Virus record (IMG/VR): IMGVR_UViG_3300037245_000806 | Coordinates: 62,001-126,000 of that record | Reading direction: 5' to 3' (one strand) | Source: a virus | DNA: 64,000 nt | Shown: positions 25,322-35,500 of the stretch, piece by piece | Layout: every line of letters begins with the position of its first letter | Numbering within the stretch: the first letter of the stretch is position 1 | Translations under genes and position numbers: made by a program | Notes under the pieces: generated by a model | The model's input: only the letters and a program-made list of their open reading frames with translations | Told to the model about the DNA's origin: nothing | The model's database searches: none

Positions 25322-26683
25322 CTAGGCAGCGGTATCGTAGACAAGCGCAATCGAGTCAGTCGCGGCATCAAGCTGATAGCCCGCACTTGAACCGCGCCAG
25401 TGCAGCGTGTCGGCAGCGTCGATGGCGCTCAGGGCACGGGCTGTTATCCCGGCGTCATCTGAGAAGAAACAGTCCTTCGTCTTGTCGCCGCCAAGCTCCA
25501 CGCGAACGCCGTTGACATACACGTTGACCGCTCTGTCCCCGGCGGGCCTCTTCGTGATGGCAACGCCGGTCGCGTCATCGTCAGTCGTCGTAGTGCTCAC
25601 CGGAAGGTCTTTGTCAGCGGCGGTCGGGGTCGCGGCCTTGAGTTGACTGCCGCTCTCCTTCACGGTGTCATCGTCAATCTTGACCGCGACACCGTTCACG
25701 TTCACGTCGATAACCTTGGCGAGGTTCGCACCGCCCGTAGCGTCAGGAACCACTGCGAGAGGTGTACCGCCACCGCCCGAGATGCCGTTGCCCGCGACCG
25801 AAGTGTTCAGATGCGACTCGGTGATACCGGCTGCCTTGACCCGCACTTCACCGACTTGCCCTGCCACGTCCGAAACCTCAATGGTAGCGTTGTCAGGGTT
25901 GACAGCGATGTCGTCGGCGTTGGCAAGGATGCCGCCGCCTTCATTGCCGCCACCGTCACCGAGCTTCTCACCGACGCTAATCGTGTTGCCACTCTTGGTG
26001 AGGCCTGCGCCCGCGTCGATCTGTCCAGCGCCGGAGGTCTGCGTGAACGTGAGCGCGGTCGTGTCAACGGTGATTGTGTCTGGTGTGATGAGCGTCCACT
26101 GCGAGTCCTGATTCACCGTTCCCGCAGCAACCCACGCGTAGTCGCCGTGCTCGACTTCACCTGTGGGTGAACCGTCGAAGTCCTCGGCACGTGTGAATTC
26201 CGCCTGCACGCCGGTCGCGCCTTCGGTCGTACACTTGTAAATACCGTGATCGACGTGCGCGCCTTCTGCCCCCTGCGCACCATTCTCGTTCTTCACGATC
26301 AAGCGGTCATCGAGGAGCACCTTCACGCTATCCACGAAGAAGTCGCCGGTCGCGTCAATGGTGAGCGTGCGGCCCACGCCAGCCGGGCCACCCATCGTGT
26401 ACGCGGGTAGTGCAGCAGCGGTCGCAAGGTTACAGGTCTGCTTGGGGTGAAGCCCATTGGCAATATCGTCAACGTACTTCTTGTTGACCGCAGACGAGTC
26501 ACCCGCTGGGGTGTCGGCTACTTGGATGTCACCTCCCGAGAAGTCGTAGGTCTGCGTCTTATCGACCTTCGAGGGGATCACTGCATTGTTGGCGAGTTGT
26601 GTGGTATCGACCGCGCCGTCTTCGAGCTTCCCGCCGGGGATGCTCTGGTCCTGCATCTGCTTTCCGTGAATCGGCTTACTCAT
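25322..26683 (-). CDS. Tail fibre protein, 453 aa
   Basis: Begins with a phage fibre N-terminal pattern (DGAVDTTQLANNAVIPSKV, VNKKYVDDIANG), continues with Thr/Gly/Asp-rich beta repeats and ends in a 45-residue module (CFFSDD...LHWRGSSAGYQLD...IALVYD) that is homologous to the end of the next upstream fibre. Short-fibre or baseplate-fibre role inferred. Confidence 0.72.
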   Translation of the reverse strand: MSKPIHGKQMQDQSIPGGKLEDGAVDTTQLANNAVIPSKVDKTQTYDFSGGDIQVADTPAGDSSAVNKKYVDDIANGLHPKQTCNLATAAALPAYTMGGPAGVGRTLTIDATGDFFVDSVKVLLDDRLIVKNENGAQGAEGAHVDHGIYKCTTEGATGVQAEFTRAEDFDGSPTGEVEHGDYAWVAAGTVNQDSQWTLITPDTITVDTTALTFTQTSGAGQIDAGAGLTKSGNTISVGEKLGDGGGNEGGGILANADDIAVNPDNATIEVSDVAGQVGEVRVKAAGITESHLNTSVAGNGISGGGGTPLAVVPDATGGANLAKVIDVNVNGVAVKIDDDTVKESGSQLKAATPTAADKDLPVSTTTTDDDATGVAITKRPAGDRAVNVYVNGVRVELGGDKTKDCFFSDDAGITARALSAIDAADTLHWRGSSAGYQLDAATDSIALVYDTAA

Positions 26684-26693
26684 CGAACACCCC

Positions 26694-28265
26694 CTAGACC
26701 TCGTAAATAAGGTCGATCACATCCGTGGGATCAAGCTGGAAGCCCGCCGCCCCGCCGCCCCAATAGAGCTTACTGGCACCACCCGCGATGGAACCTATTG
26801 TAGTCACCGTGCCGCCGCCGTCATCTGAAAAAAAGCAGAATGATGTGAGTTTCTCAGCAGTGTCTCGTGCGGGCTTGTACTCCACCCCGTTCACACGCAC
26901 GATCACGTCATGCTCGGGCGTCCGCGTGATGGCTGCTGTTGCAGCAAGCTGGTACACACCCGTCGTCGTGAGCGCAGGGATGTCGTAGTCACCGTTGAGC
27001 GCGGGGGCCGGTACCGAGTTCCACCGCTGTCCGTCATGGCGGCGTATGTCACCAACATTGGCAGTCGGTGCCTCCTTGAAGGTCACCGCATTCGTTCCGG
27101 CAATGACAAGCTCGACAGGGACAGGGCCGGGATAGATCGCTGAGTAGCAGTCCTTCCAGAAAGAGAAGGAACTCAGCGTACCGTCCACGATGATGTCCGC
27201 TGTTCCCCTGCGCCAGAATCCCACGCCACTCAATACCAGCAGGTTGTTCACAGTTCCGACGAGCACTTCGATCTCGCCGTTTATCACGCCCTTCCCAAGC
27301 CCCGGCGTACCCCTGCCTGCGTACATGAAGAATGCATTGCCAGACAAGCGGAACACTGTCCCTTGGAACGAACCTGCATACGCCGTGCAGTCGATGCCTG
27401 CGAAGCGGCCACCCGTAGTAATGTCCATCACAATGTAACCGACCTCGCTGGTGAGCGTACATCTCTCAGGTGCTATCGTGACACCACCCGAAGCCAGCGG
27501 TGCATATGTGATCGTGTCCGAGTCCGGCGAGCCCTTCACGTTGCAATCGAAGAGATAGATGCGCTTGCTGTAGTCGCCCCCTGCAACGTGGATCGCTGGA
27601 CCCGTTGTTGGCAGAACAGCAATCCCGCGCAGCGTGATGTCGTTGGCTATCCCCGACAGGTTGACCGTATACGTCAGCGTTCCGAGGATGCTAACTCGCT
27701 GCCCGGTCGGGTAAACATCCACCACGCCCGTGAACACGTCCACAGCTTCGAGGTTGATCCACGGGCTCGGAATCGAAACGCTCTCAGCGTAATCCCCGTT
27801 CAGGATGCCGACGCGCGCTTGGATGTCCCTTGTCCAGCCCGCATCCGTGGCGGCTTGATCCACGGCGGATTGAATCGTCTGGAAGGGTGCCTTACCTACC
27901 GGCCCCACGAGGTAGTCGTAATCGAATAGCGGCGTGCGGTTGCGCCACACCGCTGCGCCGATTGAGTTGTCGAGGCACTGGAACACATTCTCAGTGGTAG
28001 TGTTCAGCCAGCCACCGCCCGCATTGAAGCCCGCGTTGGCATCATCGTTGACAGTCGGGTCGATGGCAGACACGTACACACCCGCGCCGCCTGACTCGGT
28101 CCATACTGCCGCGCCAATCGCAGCGTTCGTACACATGAAGGCTTCGTCAGTTGCCGTGTTGATCCAGAACGTGAAATACCCGAAGCCCAAGCTGCTGTCA
28201 TCCGTGGGCAGCGGGTCGCGGGTATCAGTCCACAGCTTGATGCGTTGAACCGGACGCTCGATCAT
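26694..28265 (-). CDS. Tail fibre with beta-helix, 523 aa
   Basis: ATG at 28263-28265. The first 110 residues hold two copies of a short repeat (NTATDEAFMCTNAAIGAAVW; NTTTENVFQCLDNSIGAAVW). Residues about 115-330 show beta-helix character (APFQTIQSAVDQA start, as in pectate-lyase-like fibres). The C-terminus shares the CFFSDD...QLDPTDVIDLIY module with the 453-residue fibre. A palindrome copy lies 22 bp upstream of the start. Confidence 0.72.
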   Translation of the reverse strand: MIERPVQRIKLWTDTRDPLPTDDSSLGFGYFTFWINTATDEAFMCTNAAIGAAVWTESGGAGVYVSAIDPTVNDDANAGFNAGGGWLNTTTENVFQCLDNSIGAAVWRNRTPLFDYDYLVGPVGKAPFQTIQSAVDQAATDAGWTRDIQARVGILNGDYAESVSIPSPWINLEAVDVFTGVVDVYPTGQRVSILGTLTYTVNLSGIANDITLRGIAVLPTTGPAIHVAGGDYSKRIYLFDCNVKGSPDSDTITYAPLASGGVTIAPERCTLTSEVGYIVMDITTGGRFAGIDCTAYAGSFQGTVFRLSGNAFFMYAGRGTPGLGKGVINGEIEVLVGTVNNLLVLSGVGFWRRGTADIIVDGTLSSFSFWKDCYSAIYPGPVPVELVIAGTNAVTFKEAPTANVGDIRRHDGQRWNSVPAPALNGDYDIPALTTTGVYQLAATAAITRTPEHDVIVRVNGVEYKPARDTAEKLTSFCFFSDDGGGTVTTIGSIAGGASKLYWGGGAAGFQLDPTDVIDLIYEV

Positions 28266-28286
28266 AGGTCAGTCCCCACGTAGTCG

Positions 28287-28299
28287 TGACACAGTGTTA
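28287..28299. promoter_or_regulatory. 13-bp palindrome TGACACAGTGTTA
   Basis: Exact copy lying between the polyprotein-like gene's stop and the fibre gene start, upstream of the GGGGA ribosome site. The 21 bp beginning with a GTAGT site and ending in this palindrome (28279-28299) are identical to 36771-36791. Confidence 0.6.
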
Positions 28300-31227
28300 C
28301 GCTCTGGCCGGTCCGATCTTCGACATGCCATCGTACCAGATGAGTCCCTTCTTGCCGAGCGCTTTTGCGGCACTCATGAGTTTCTTGAAGTGAATACCGG
28401 TGAACTCAGGGCGCTTGGCGATTGCGGATAGCTTGTAGTCGCCCCCCTCGGCAGTCTTCTCCATGAACGCGAGCAACGCCGCCTGCGCCTTGCCCTTCGC
28501 GGCTGCCTCCTGAATGCCCTCCGCGACCTTCTCGGCACTCACAGAGTCCGTGCCATACATGGAGTCGTCAGCGGGCGTGAGGTACCGCTGAACCTGTCGC
28601 TTCGTGAAGCGGTCCGTGTTGCCGGTCAGCGTGGTGAGCGCCACGATGTCTGGCAGGATGTACTGGACGAACACGCGGCCTGCACCGATCCGCACGCCAG
28701 TGCCGCCCTTCATCTCCTTGTTCAGGATCGCATTGCCCTTGTAGTTGTCGTTGTCATCGATCACGAGCCCGAGCTTCGTGACAAGCTTGTCATTGGACCC
28801 GGCGACACCCTCGGCAATGCCCTTCTTCCAGAGGTCGCAGATATCATCCTGCTCGATCTTCCCGCGCACCAGCTGGCAGGCATCGGGGAGGACCACAGAC
28901 GAGCAAGTTCCGCAGCGCTTGTCGCCGTCCTTGTCAGTCTGCGAATGGCGGTAGTTCACTTCCTCCTTGGGCTTCCGGTCCACCGCTTTGTTGCGGGTGG
29001 GGGCGGCTGCCTCATCGACGGGCTCCAAGACTTTCTCACCCACGTCCTTCGAGGTCATTGAAACGCGCCAACCCTTGCCATTCTTCTTTCGCCACTTACG
29101 CATCAACCTCGCAGAGCCGCGCTTGACCACAATACCCGCAGGGTCCACAAGCACATAGCCCACCATGGCTTCCTGTAGTTTGATGATATTGGCAATGCCT
29201 TTCCCCGCCGGAAGCGAGCGCTGTGACGCCGGGGTGACACCAAGCTCCTTCTTCAGCGCAGCCCGGAACGATGGACTCTTCATGGCGTCAGCAAAGGACA
29301 CGCTGGCGAAGCCACCACTGAGCCTGACCTTCCCGCCGTACTTCTTGGCGAGCGCGCGAAGTGACTTCGTGAACGCACTGTCGGTCGCCTCATCGAGCTT
29401 GACGCGTGTGGTATTGAAGCCCGCGCCCTTGACTGCTCGAATGATGCGACTCACTGAGGCCACTGCTTCTGCTGCCGTCGCAGGCTTACGCCGTAGTGTT
29501 GCCATGAGTTTCTTCGCCCCCGTACCAATTGCCTTGAGCACCTTCACGAGCGTTGCGTCCGGTCGCTTGTCATCCACCGCGCGAATCGCATACGCCTTGA
29601 TCTTATGCTTCCCCTTCGGACCGAAGTCAACAAGATACTCAGGATCAACGGTAGTGTCCTTCGCGACCAGTGACACAATGTTGCCCCGGAGGCTCGCAAC
29701 CTTGACCTTCTGGCCGGGCTTGAAGAAGCTCTCCTCGTCGATGGATTCGCGCAGTGCTCTATGGGGCTCATCCGCGAGGCGATACTTCTGACCCTTGAGC
29801 GTGAACCAATGCTTCTTGCCGTGCGACACCATCACGCCCTTGAGTTGCTCATCCGACACAGCTTCAGCAACCCCCAGCTGAACGTAAACGCGGTAGACGT
29901 GCGAGCGGAAGCTGCTGTCCTCCTCGATGTCGTCCAACGCGAGGTAAATGCGCTTGGCTGCCTGCGTGTTCAGGGCGATACGGTAGTTGGCTCCCGCCTT
30001 CTTCGCCTCGCCTATCGCTTTGACGCCAGCCCGATCCAAGGCATCCTGCGGGTCGTCCACTTCGACGATCTTGTAACGCAACTCCTCGAACAGCTTCTTC
30101 GATACGACAATGTGCCGGGGCAGCTTGTACACTTCATCGATGGACTCGCGCGCGGACTTGAGTTCCTTGTACTCACTCCACCAACCGTCCAACGTCATGG
30201 CGTCCACTTGCGAGGTCATGACGCTCGCCGTGTACCATCCCGACGCACCCCCGCCAATGAAGTAGTAGTAACCCTTACCCTTTACCAGCTTCTCCTTGAC
30301 GCCCTTCGCCTTGAGCATCTTGTTGACCGTGCCGAGGGTCACCTTGCCCTCATCGATGGATTCATTCTTCCTCTTGAGCCGCACCTCGTCAGCCTTCACG
30401 GTGATCTCATTCGGGGTCTGCGTCTTCGTGCCGGGTGCGACACGTGCGTAGTCCTTTGGATCGATCAGGACCACGAGTGTCGCTGGACCCTTCGGATAGA
30501 AGACATTGACATCGCGCTTGATGATCTTGCCGGGGACCGGAGGCTTGACTGCGATGGGCTTGTACCCGCGCTTCCATCCGAACCTGCGGACGACCACGAT
30601 CTCATCGCCCACCTTGTACGTTGGGCCTTTGTAAATGCTCGGTATGAAGATGCGCTTCTCATCGATGGCAGCCGCCTCGAACACTTTCTTCGGACCGCAG
30701 TAGTCACATACACCACATTGCGCGGTGCCACGCCACTGAGTATCCGGGTCGTCCTTGGGGCCGAACCTGATGTGCTCCGTCGAACCGCACTCGGGGCAGA
30801 GCACCTCACTGATATCTTCAGTGGCAAGCAAGGTACCGCTAAGCGGAACCGTGAAGAATCCCTGCTTGCCAGAGCCGCTCGTCCCCGAAGGCCCGTGGCC
30901 GCTGTAGTGCATATGCACCTGAGCACCAGAGCGAGCGTACTTCGGGAAATACTTGGCGATGATCTTCTGCGTCTTCTCAGGGCTGTGATACAGGCGCGCG
31001 ACCGTGAAGTCCTTCGCGTCCTGTGACTTCCCCTTGGTGGCGTCATCGAACTTCAGGTACCGGGCCTTCATGAACGTGTCGGAGTATGCGATGCGCCGTA
31101 GTTTGCTGGCCATCTCAGTGGTGACGAGCACCTCGTACACGCGCAGCTGCTTGCCGACCACCTCGATGGCAAGGTCGCCCCGATAGACTTGGCCCGCACG
31201 CTTCTCAGCTTCTAGGATGGCTGGCAT
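28297..31227 (-). CDS. Polyprotein-like multidomain protein, about 976 aa
   Basis: The ATG at 31225-31227 (MPAILEAEKR) after GAAGGGG is preferred over a longer frame. Small domains are strung together and separated by ESIDE-type motifs: AAAIDEK (near 30665), ESIDEG (30358), ESIDEV (30141), ESIDEE (29747), EPVDEA (29016). Between them lie zinc ribbons (CPEC...CGVC), basic KOW-like beta modules, a module starting GYVLVD that also occurs in the 2081-residue protein, a CGTC...CQLV...CDLW cysteine domain known from phage head regions, and a winged-helix-like end. The motif fits T4-type prohead protease sites; cleavage is not shown. Confidence 0.65.
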   Translation of the reverse strand: MPAILEAEKRAGQVYRGDLAIEVVGKQLRVYEVLVTTEMASKLRRIAYSDTFMKARYLKFDDATKGKSQDAKDFTVARLYHSPEKTQKIIAKYFPKYARSGAQVHMHYSGHGPSGTSGSGKQGFFTVPLSGTLLATEDISEVLCPECGSTEHIRFGPKDDPDTQWRGTAQCGVCDYCGPKKVFEAAAIDEKRIFIPSIYKGPTYKVGDEIVVVRRFGWKRGYKPIAVKPPVPGKIIKRDVNVFYPKGPATLVVLIDPKDYARVAPGTKTQTPNEITVKADEVRLKRKNESIDEGKVTLGTVNKMLKAKGVKEKLVKGKGYYYFIGGGASGWYTASVMTSQVDAMTLDGWWSEYKELKSARESIDEVYKLPRHIVVSKKLFEELRYKIVEVDDPQDALDRAGVKAIGEAKKAGANYRIALNTQAAKRIYLALDDIEEDSSFRSHVYRVYVQLGVAEAVSDEQLKGVMVSHGKKHWFTLKGQKYRLADEPHRALRESIDEESFFKPGQKVKVASLRGNIVSLVAKDTTVDPEYLVDFGPKGKHKIKAYAIRAVDDKRPDATLVKVLKAIGTGAKKLMATLRRKPATAAEAVASVSRIIRAVKGAGFNTTRVKLDEATDSAFTKSLRALAKKYGGKVRLSGGFASVSFADAMKSPSFRAALKKELGVTPASQRSLPAGKGIANIIKLQEAMVGYVLVDPAGIVVKRGSARLMRKWRKKNGKGWRVSMTSKDVGEKVLEPVDEAAAPTRNKAVDRKPKEEVNYRHSQTDKDGDKRCGTCSSVVLPDACQLVRGKIEQDDICDLWKKGIAEGVAGSNDKLVTKLGLVIDDNDNYKGNAILNKEMKGGTGVRIGAGRVFVQYILPDIVALTTLTGNTDRFTKRQVQRYLTPADDSMYGTDSVSAEKVAEGIQEAAAKGKAQAALLAFMEKTAEGGDYKLSAIAKRPEFTGIHFKKLMSAAKALGKKGLIWYDGMSKIGPARA

Positions 31228-31237
31228 GACTGCCCCT

Positions 31238-31378
31238 TCAGATGAGGTCTTCGATGGAATCGAGCACGCGCTCTGTATCCGGCGACAGCATGATCTCCAT
31301 GACGACCAATGGTAGTGCAATGACGAGCACAACGAAAGCGCGAAGACTGAAGTTCAGCCGTGGCAGATCAGGATACAT
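31238..31378 (-). CDS. Small membrane protein, 46 aa
   Basis: ATG at 31376-31378 after AAAGGGGGCG, coupled to the DUF6527-like gene stop. One membrane helix (FVVLVIALPLVVMEIML) with a short basic N-terminus and acidic tail. Function unknown. Confidence 0.58.
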   Translation of the reverse strand: MYPDLPRLNFSLRAFVVLVIALPLVVMEIMLSPDTERVLDSIEDLI

Positions 31379-31686
31379 TAGAGCGCCCCCTTTGGCGTCG
31401 GTCCACACCACTTGATCTCACCCTTGGTCAGGAAGAAATGGCTCTTGCATTCGCAGGTTCGCTGTAGTGATGGTGTCAATGTCACGCGCTTGTCCTCGGC
31501 GACGGTCAAGTCCCAGCGTGGACCCTTGCCGGGCAGCACTGGAATGTTCACAGCGCGCCCGCACCCGCAGGGGCACACAAACGCAACACACCAAATGCAA
31601 TCGTCCTCGCCACAGACATAGACGACGCCCGGCTTCATGTCTTGGAGATCAGGCCGATAGTGTGTACGCTCAGCGAGCCAGATCAT
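31378..31686 (-). CDS. DUF6527-like protein, 102 aa
   Basis: Pattern GVVYV, then CPCGCGRAVNIPV, then WDLTVAEDKRVTLTPSL, then C-E-C-K-SHF-x-L-x-x-G-x-I-x-W matches the small DUF6527 family: a CPCGCG knuckle followed by PS and a CxSHF...W end. DUF6527 genes are found next to bacterial ubiquitin-like conjugation genes in some genomes; no such partners are in this window. Probably zinc-binding. Confidence 0.65.
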   Translation of the reverse strand: MIWLAERTHYRPDLQDMKPGVVYVCGEDDCIWCVAFVCPCGCGRAVNIPVLPGKGPRWDLTVAEDKRVTLTPSLQRTCECKSHFFLTKGEIKWCGPTPKGAL

Positions 31687-31985
31687 GCGCCCTCCCGTGG
31701 AAGCTCACCGTGCTGGACCTTCTTCTCGAACAGCGCCGGGTTGCGGAAGAAGAGGCGCTTGGCCTCCTCGATCTTGTTGGGGTCCGTAGTGTTCCAGAGG
31801 AGGTGGGCCTTCGCTTGGTACACCTCGACCTCGACGTGTCGCCGACCCTTACCATCTTCGTCGGCGTCCCACTCGGTGATGTACAGGAAGTAATGGCCAT
31901 CCTGCCACTCCTGCACACTGCCCTTGCGCCTCGGGGTGAACGGCATGGACTCGGGGATCGTAGTCTCCACGTTGGCCTCCTGCAT
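31683..31985 (-). CDS. Hypothetical protein, 100 aa
   Basis: ATG at 31983-31985 with a weak ribosome site; the end is coupled to the DUF6527-like gene. Residues 25-70 are beta-rich (HYFLYITEWDADEDG... HVEVEVYQAKAHLLW), the end helical. Not recognised. Confidence 0.55.
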   Translation of the reverse strand: MQEANVETTIPESMPFTPRRKGSVQEWQDGHYFLYITEWDADEDGKGRRHVEVEVYQAKAHLLWNTTDPNKIEEAKRLFFRNPALFEKKVQHGELPREGA

Positions 31986-32084
31986 GCAGCGGCTTCAGGC
32001 ACCCCCTATGGTCCCAGCGTACCGCGATTCTGAAGGCGCAGAAGCCGGGGAGGGAAGGAGGTGCCGGGAGCGGCTGAAAGCTCC

Positions 32085-32555
32085 CTAACCCACTCGGGCA
32101 GCAGGGGTCACCCTTCGTGCTCTCGCGGCCATGGTATTATCGTTGTCGTCGCTGCGGGCTCCGTATCTAGAGCGCGTCAGGACAAGGCCCGTGTCCACAG
32201 GAAGGTCGCCGATGATCGTGCTCTCCGCTTGGTAGTCTTTAGGCGGATGTTTCAGCACTGTCCGTGACTCGTTGTCAGCATGGATGTCGGTGCCGTGTTG
32301 AGACTCACTGTTGGGCTCGGCATCTGGCGCACTGACCTGCGGAAGTTTCAGCGAGTAAACCCCGGTCGCTTGGACCTCGGCGTCGTAGTGCGCGGGTACC
32401 ATGTTGTCCGTCACGTCCATCGTGCAGCCCGCGTGGAACGGGGCGTCGGCAAGAAGCACCGTGCCCTGCTCAACCACAGGAGCTGTGTTCGACGTGCCCG
32501 CAACGAACAGTGCGAGCATTACTGCGATGAGAATCCCTGCCATGCACATGCGCAT
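32085..32555 (-). CDS. Predicted secreted protein, 156 aa
   Basis: ATG at 32553-32555 after GAAAGGAGGAG. The N-terminus (MRMCMAGILIAVMLALFVAG) is a clear signal peptide with a likely cleavage before TAP. The mature part is polar, low in structure and has one cysteine. A phage-coded exported protein could act in the periplasm, for example in superinfection exclusion or lysis; nothing in the sequence decides. Confidence 0.6.
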   Translation of the reverse strand: MRMCMAGILIAVMLALFVAGTSNTAPVVEQGTVLLADAPFHAGCTMDVTDNMVPAHYDAEVQATGVYSLKLPQVSAPDAEPNSESQHGTDIHADNESRTVLKHPPKDYQAESTIIGDLPVDTGLVLTRSRYGARSDDNDNTMAARARRVTPAARVG

Positions 32556-32584
32556 TCGACTCCTCCTTTCAAGAGGTAAACCAC

Positions 32585-35500
32585 TTACTCGTCAAGTGCC
32601 GGGTCGGCTGCCTCGATCTCCTCTTCCGTCGCAGGTCTGACCTCTCCCGTTGGTGACACAACGTCACTGCCGCACTCGACGCACTTCGCGACGGTAGTCA
32701 GATTGAGGAATGCAATCGATGCACTTGAGCAATGCTCGCACCGAACCTCAGCCATGATGGGGCCGACGTCCGCGCACTCCTCTTTGCCTAGCCCGAGCAT
32801 GTTCTTGAACACTGCGGTGACAAGCTTGTAGTAACGCGAGCCATCACCACCCTCATCCTTGGACTTCTTGATATCCGGGTACTGCTTGTTGACCGCAGCC
32901 TGCGCCTTGCCCCACAGCTTGATCGCTTCATTCGCTGTCTTGCCCGCCTTGCGTGCGAGCGCCTTCATGTGCGTGGGCTCTTTCACCTTGCCCGCGCCGG
33001 GATAGGTCGTGGAAAGCTGGGCTTCGGTCACGCCCTCGACGGCTTCACCCAACGCCTTGAGCACCTTCGTGAGATGCCACAGGCCGATCTTGATATTGGA
33101 CGCGGAGACGAACGTGTCACGTAGTGTTTTCCCGTCACCCTTGGCCGCAGCATCGAACTTATTCACGAGCGCGACAGGGAGCGACCTCGTGAACGTGAAC
33201 ACGAGACGACCCTTACTGTCCACGACCCACTTGTCCCACGCGACGTTGTTCTTCTTGAGCCACCCGATCATCTTGTTGATGACCTTCTTGGCAGCCGGGT
33301 GCTTGTCCAAGTCGTCCTGCGTGTAGCCCTTGTCAGCTTCGTCCACATCTTCCTTGACCGTGAAGCCCTTGCCCTTCTTGAGGCCGTGCTTGGCGAGCGC
33401 TGGCAGCAGGTACTTCATGTGCTTCTGCTGGACGATCACGTAGTGGGTTCCGTCCGTGTCCTTCCGCATCCCGCTCGCTGTCTGCGAACTGATGACCGCA
33501 GCGATGTCGTCGGCCTTCTGCTTCGAGAGCTTGCCGAACTCCAAGGTCACCGCAGCCTCATCGAGGTCTTCCGTCTTGATATCCTTCGCACGATCCGCCA
33601 GCCCCTTGGCACCCTTGAGCGTAGGGTGAGAGCCGATGTCCTTGATGACCTTCTTGCCCTTCAGGATGACAACCCCGAACTGGTCCTGATGCGGCACCGG
33701 CTTGGGGTATCGCAGGAACACAACGCCGCCGCCTGTCTTCGCCCGGTACACGATCTTCTTGCCGGGGGCGTAGTCCTCTTCGAGGTCTTCGGACTCGGCA
33801 ACCTTCTTGATCACCGTGGCAGCCTTACGTGCGTTGTCGAACTTCTGGCCCTTCGCTTCGAGTTCGCCCTGCTTGCCACCCACCCACGCCTTGCCCGTCC
33901 ACACCTCGCGCGGATTGGCAATCGACCCCGACTTCCGGCGCACGAGAATAACTTCAGCGTACCCGGTCGCGGAAAGCTTGAGCGTCATGTACTCGTAGTC
34001 GCCCTTGGTGAACGAGACTTCGTCGAGGCCCGCCGCCTCAAGCTCGTCGCCCCCATCGAAGTCCTCGTCGGTCTTCTTCTTGCTGATCTTATCAATGGTG
34101 ACGATCTTGCCGCCGGGGAACTCAGTGAGCATTATCCGCGCGAGCTTCATGCTCTTCATGTAGAGGGGTTTGCCCGAACCCTTTTGAACGACGGCGTGCG
34201 TGTACCCGCGTGCCTGCAAGATGGCGGCGAGGCGCTTCTCTTGCACGTCCACAACTTCGTCGAGGTCCACGTCTTCCTTGACCACCTTGACGTCTGCCTT
34301 CAGGAACTTGCGCCCGTCTGCCACGACGACAATGTACTTGCCCTCGTCACGTAGTTTCGTCGGGTCCGCAACGCCCTCGCCCTTCTTCCAGACGCCGCCC
34401 TTCGATCCGTCCTTGTTGACCGGGACGGTGCCCCTCGGGTTAGAGATCGAGAAGGTGCCCTTGAAGGTCTTCGCCTCATCGAGGTCTTCCTTGAGCGCCG
34501 GGTCATTCAGGTTCACGACAATCGTGTTGCCACGGAACTGAATCGACTTCTTGTTGGTCTCCGGGTACTCGATGCTGAACGTGCGCATGAAACTGTCCCG
34601 GCGGTCCTCGCTTGGTAGTGTGATGACTGCGGTCTTACCGGAGACCTTCAGCTTGCCCTTGTCGTCCTTCGCCATGATCTTCAGGGAGGCGAGCGCAGCC
34701 TCATCGACAGACTCGTGGGCTTTCTTCTTGCGCCACTTCCAGCCCTTGTTCGCCACCTCGTTGGACTTGTTGAGCTTGGCAGCCTCCTTGGGAGTCATGG
34801 ACTTGAAGACCTTCTTGACGCCGGTCTTCCTGACCGGGTTGTTCTGCGAGTCAACGAGTACGTAGTCTGCTTCGTCGATGCCTTCCCTCGGACCCGTCTT
34901 CTTGGCCTTCGCAATCGGGACAAGGACTTCCTCGTCGCCCTTCTTGGGGCGGGGGTTCGTCACCCTGACCTTGAGCGTGTTGTTGACATCGCTTATCACC
35001 GCACCCTGCATCAGCTTTCCATTGGGCGCAGTCCACGTGATGCGCTGGCCCTTCTTGAACACCTCGTCAAGGCCCTCGGTGGGATTCTTGTTGTAGTCGG
35101 CCCCGAAGACATACCCGTACTTCTTGAGCGCCTTGAGCATCTCCTTGTCCTTGAGGGCTTTCTTGTCACCGCGTCCAGCGGGCGTCATGGACAATACCGA
35201 CAGGCCCATCAACCGCGCGGTCACGACGGCAACCTGCTCGTCGCCCTTAAACACGGGGCGCACGATCACCGAAAACCGATTCGGATACTTCCCTGCCTTA
35301 TCCGTGTGGAAGCCGCCGAGCCCGTAGACGTCCCCGAGCGTCATCACGATGTGTCGGCCAACCTTGCGCGTAAGCTTCCCGTCACTGCCGGGGGTTGGCC
35401 CCTTCTCATCGAGGTCGTCATCGGACTCGTTCTTCTTCTTGTCGGCCACCCCGCGAGCGTAGCCTTTCTTGTATGCCTTGATCCGGGCGCGTGACCAATT

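Noticed and set aside
29761-31026. 421-codon + strand frame (also 33299-34354, 37484-38608 and 8893-9882)
   Set aside because: Shadows of the polyprotein and DUF3326 genes; composition is that of antisense frames and no domain is visible.
31986-32084. + strand GGAAGGAGG ribosome-like site near 32056
   Set aside because: It is followed only by a short frame antisense to a signal-peptide protein gene; probably chance.
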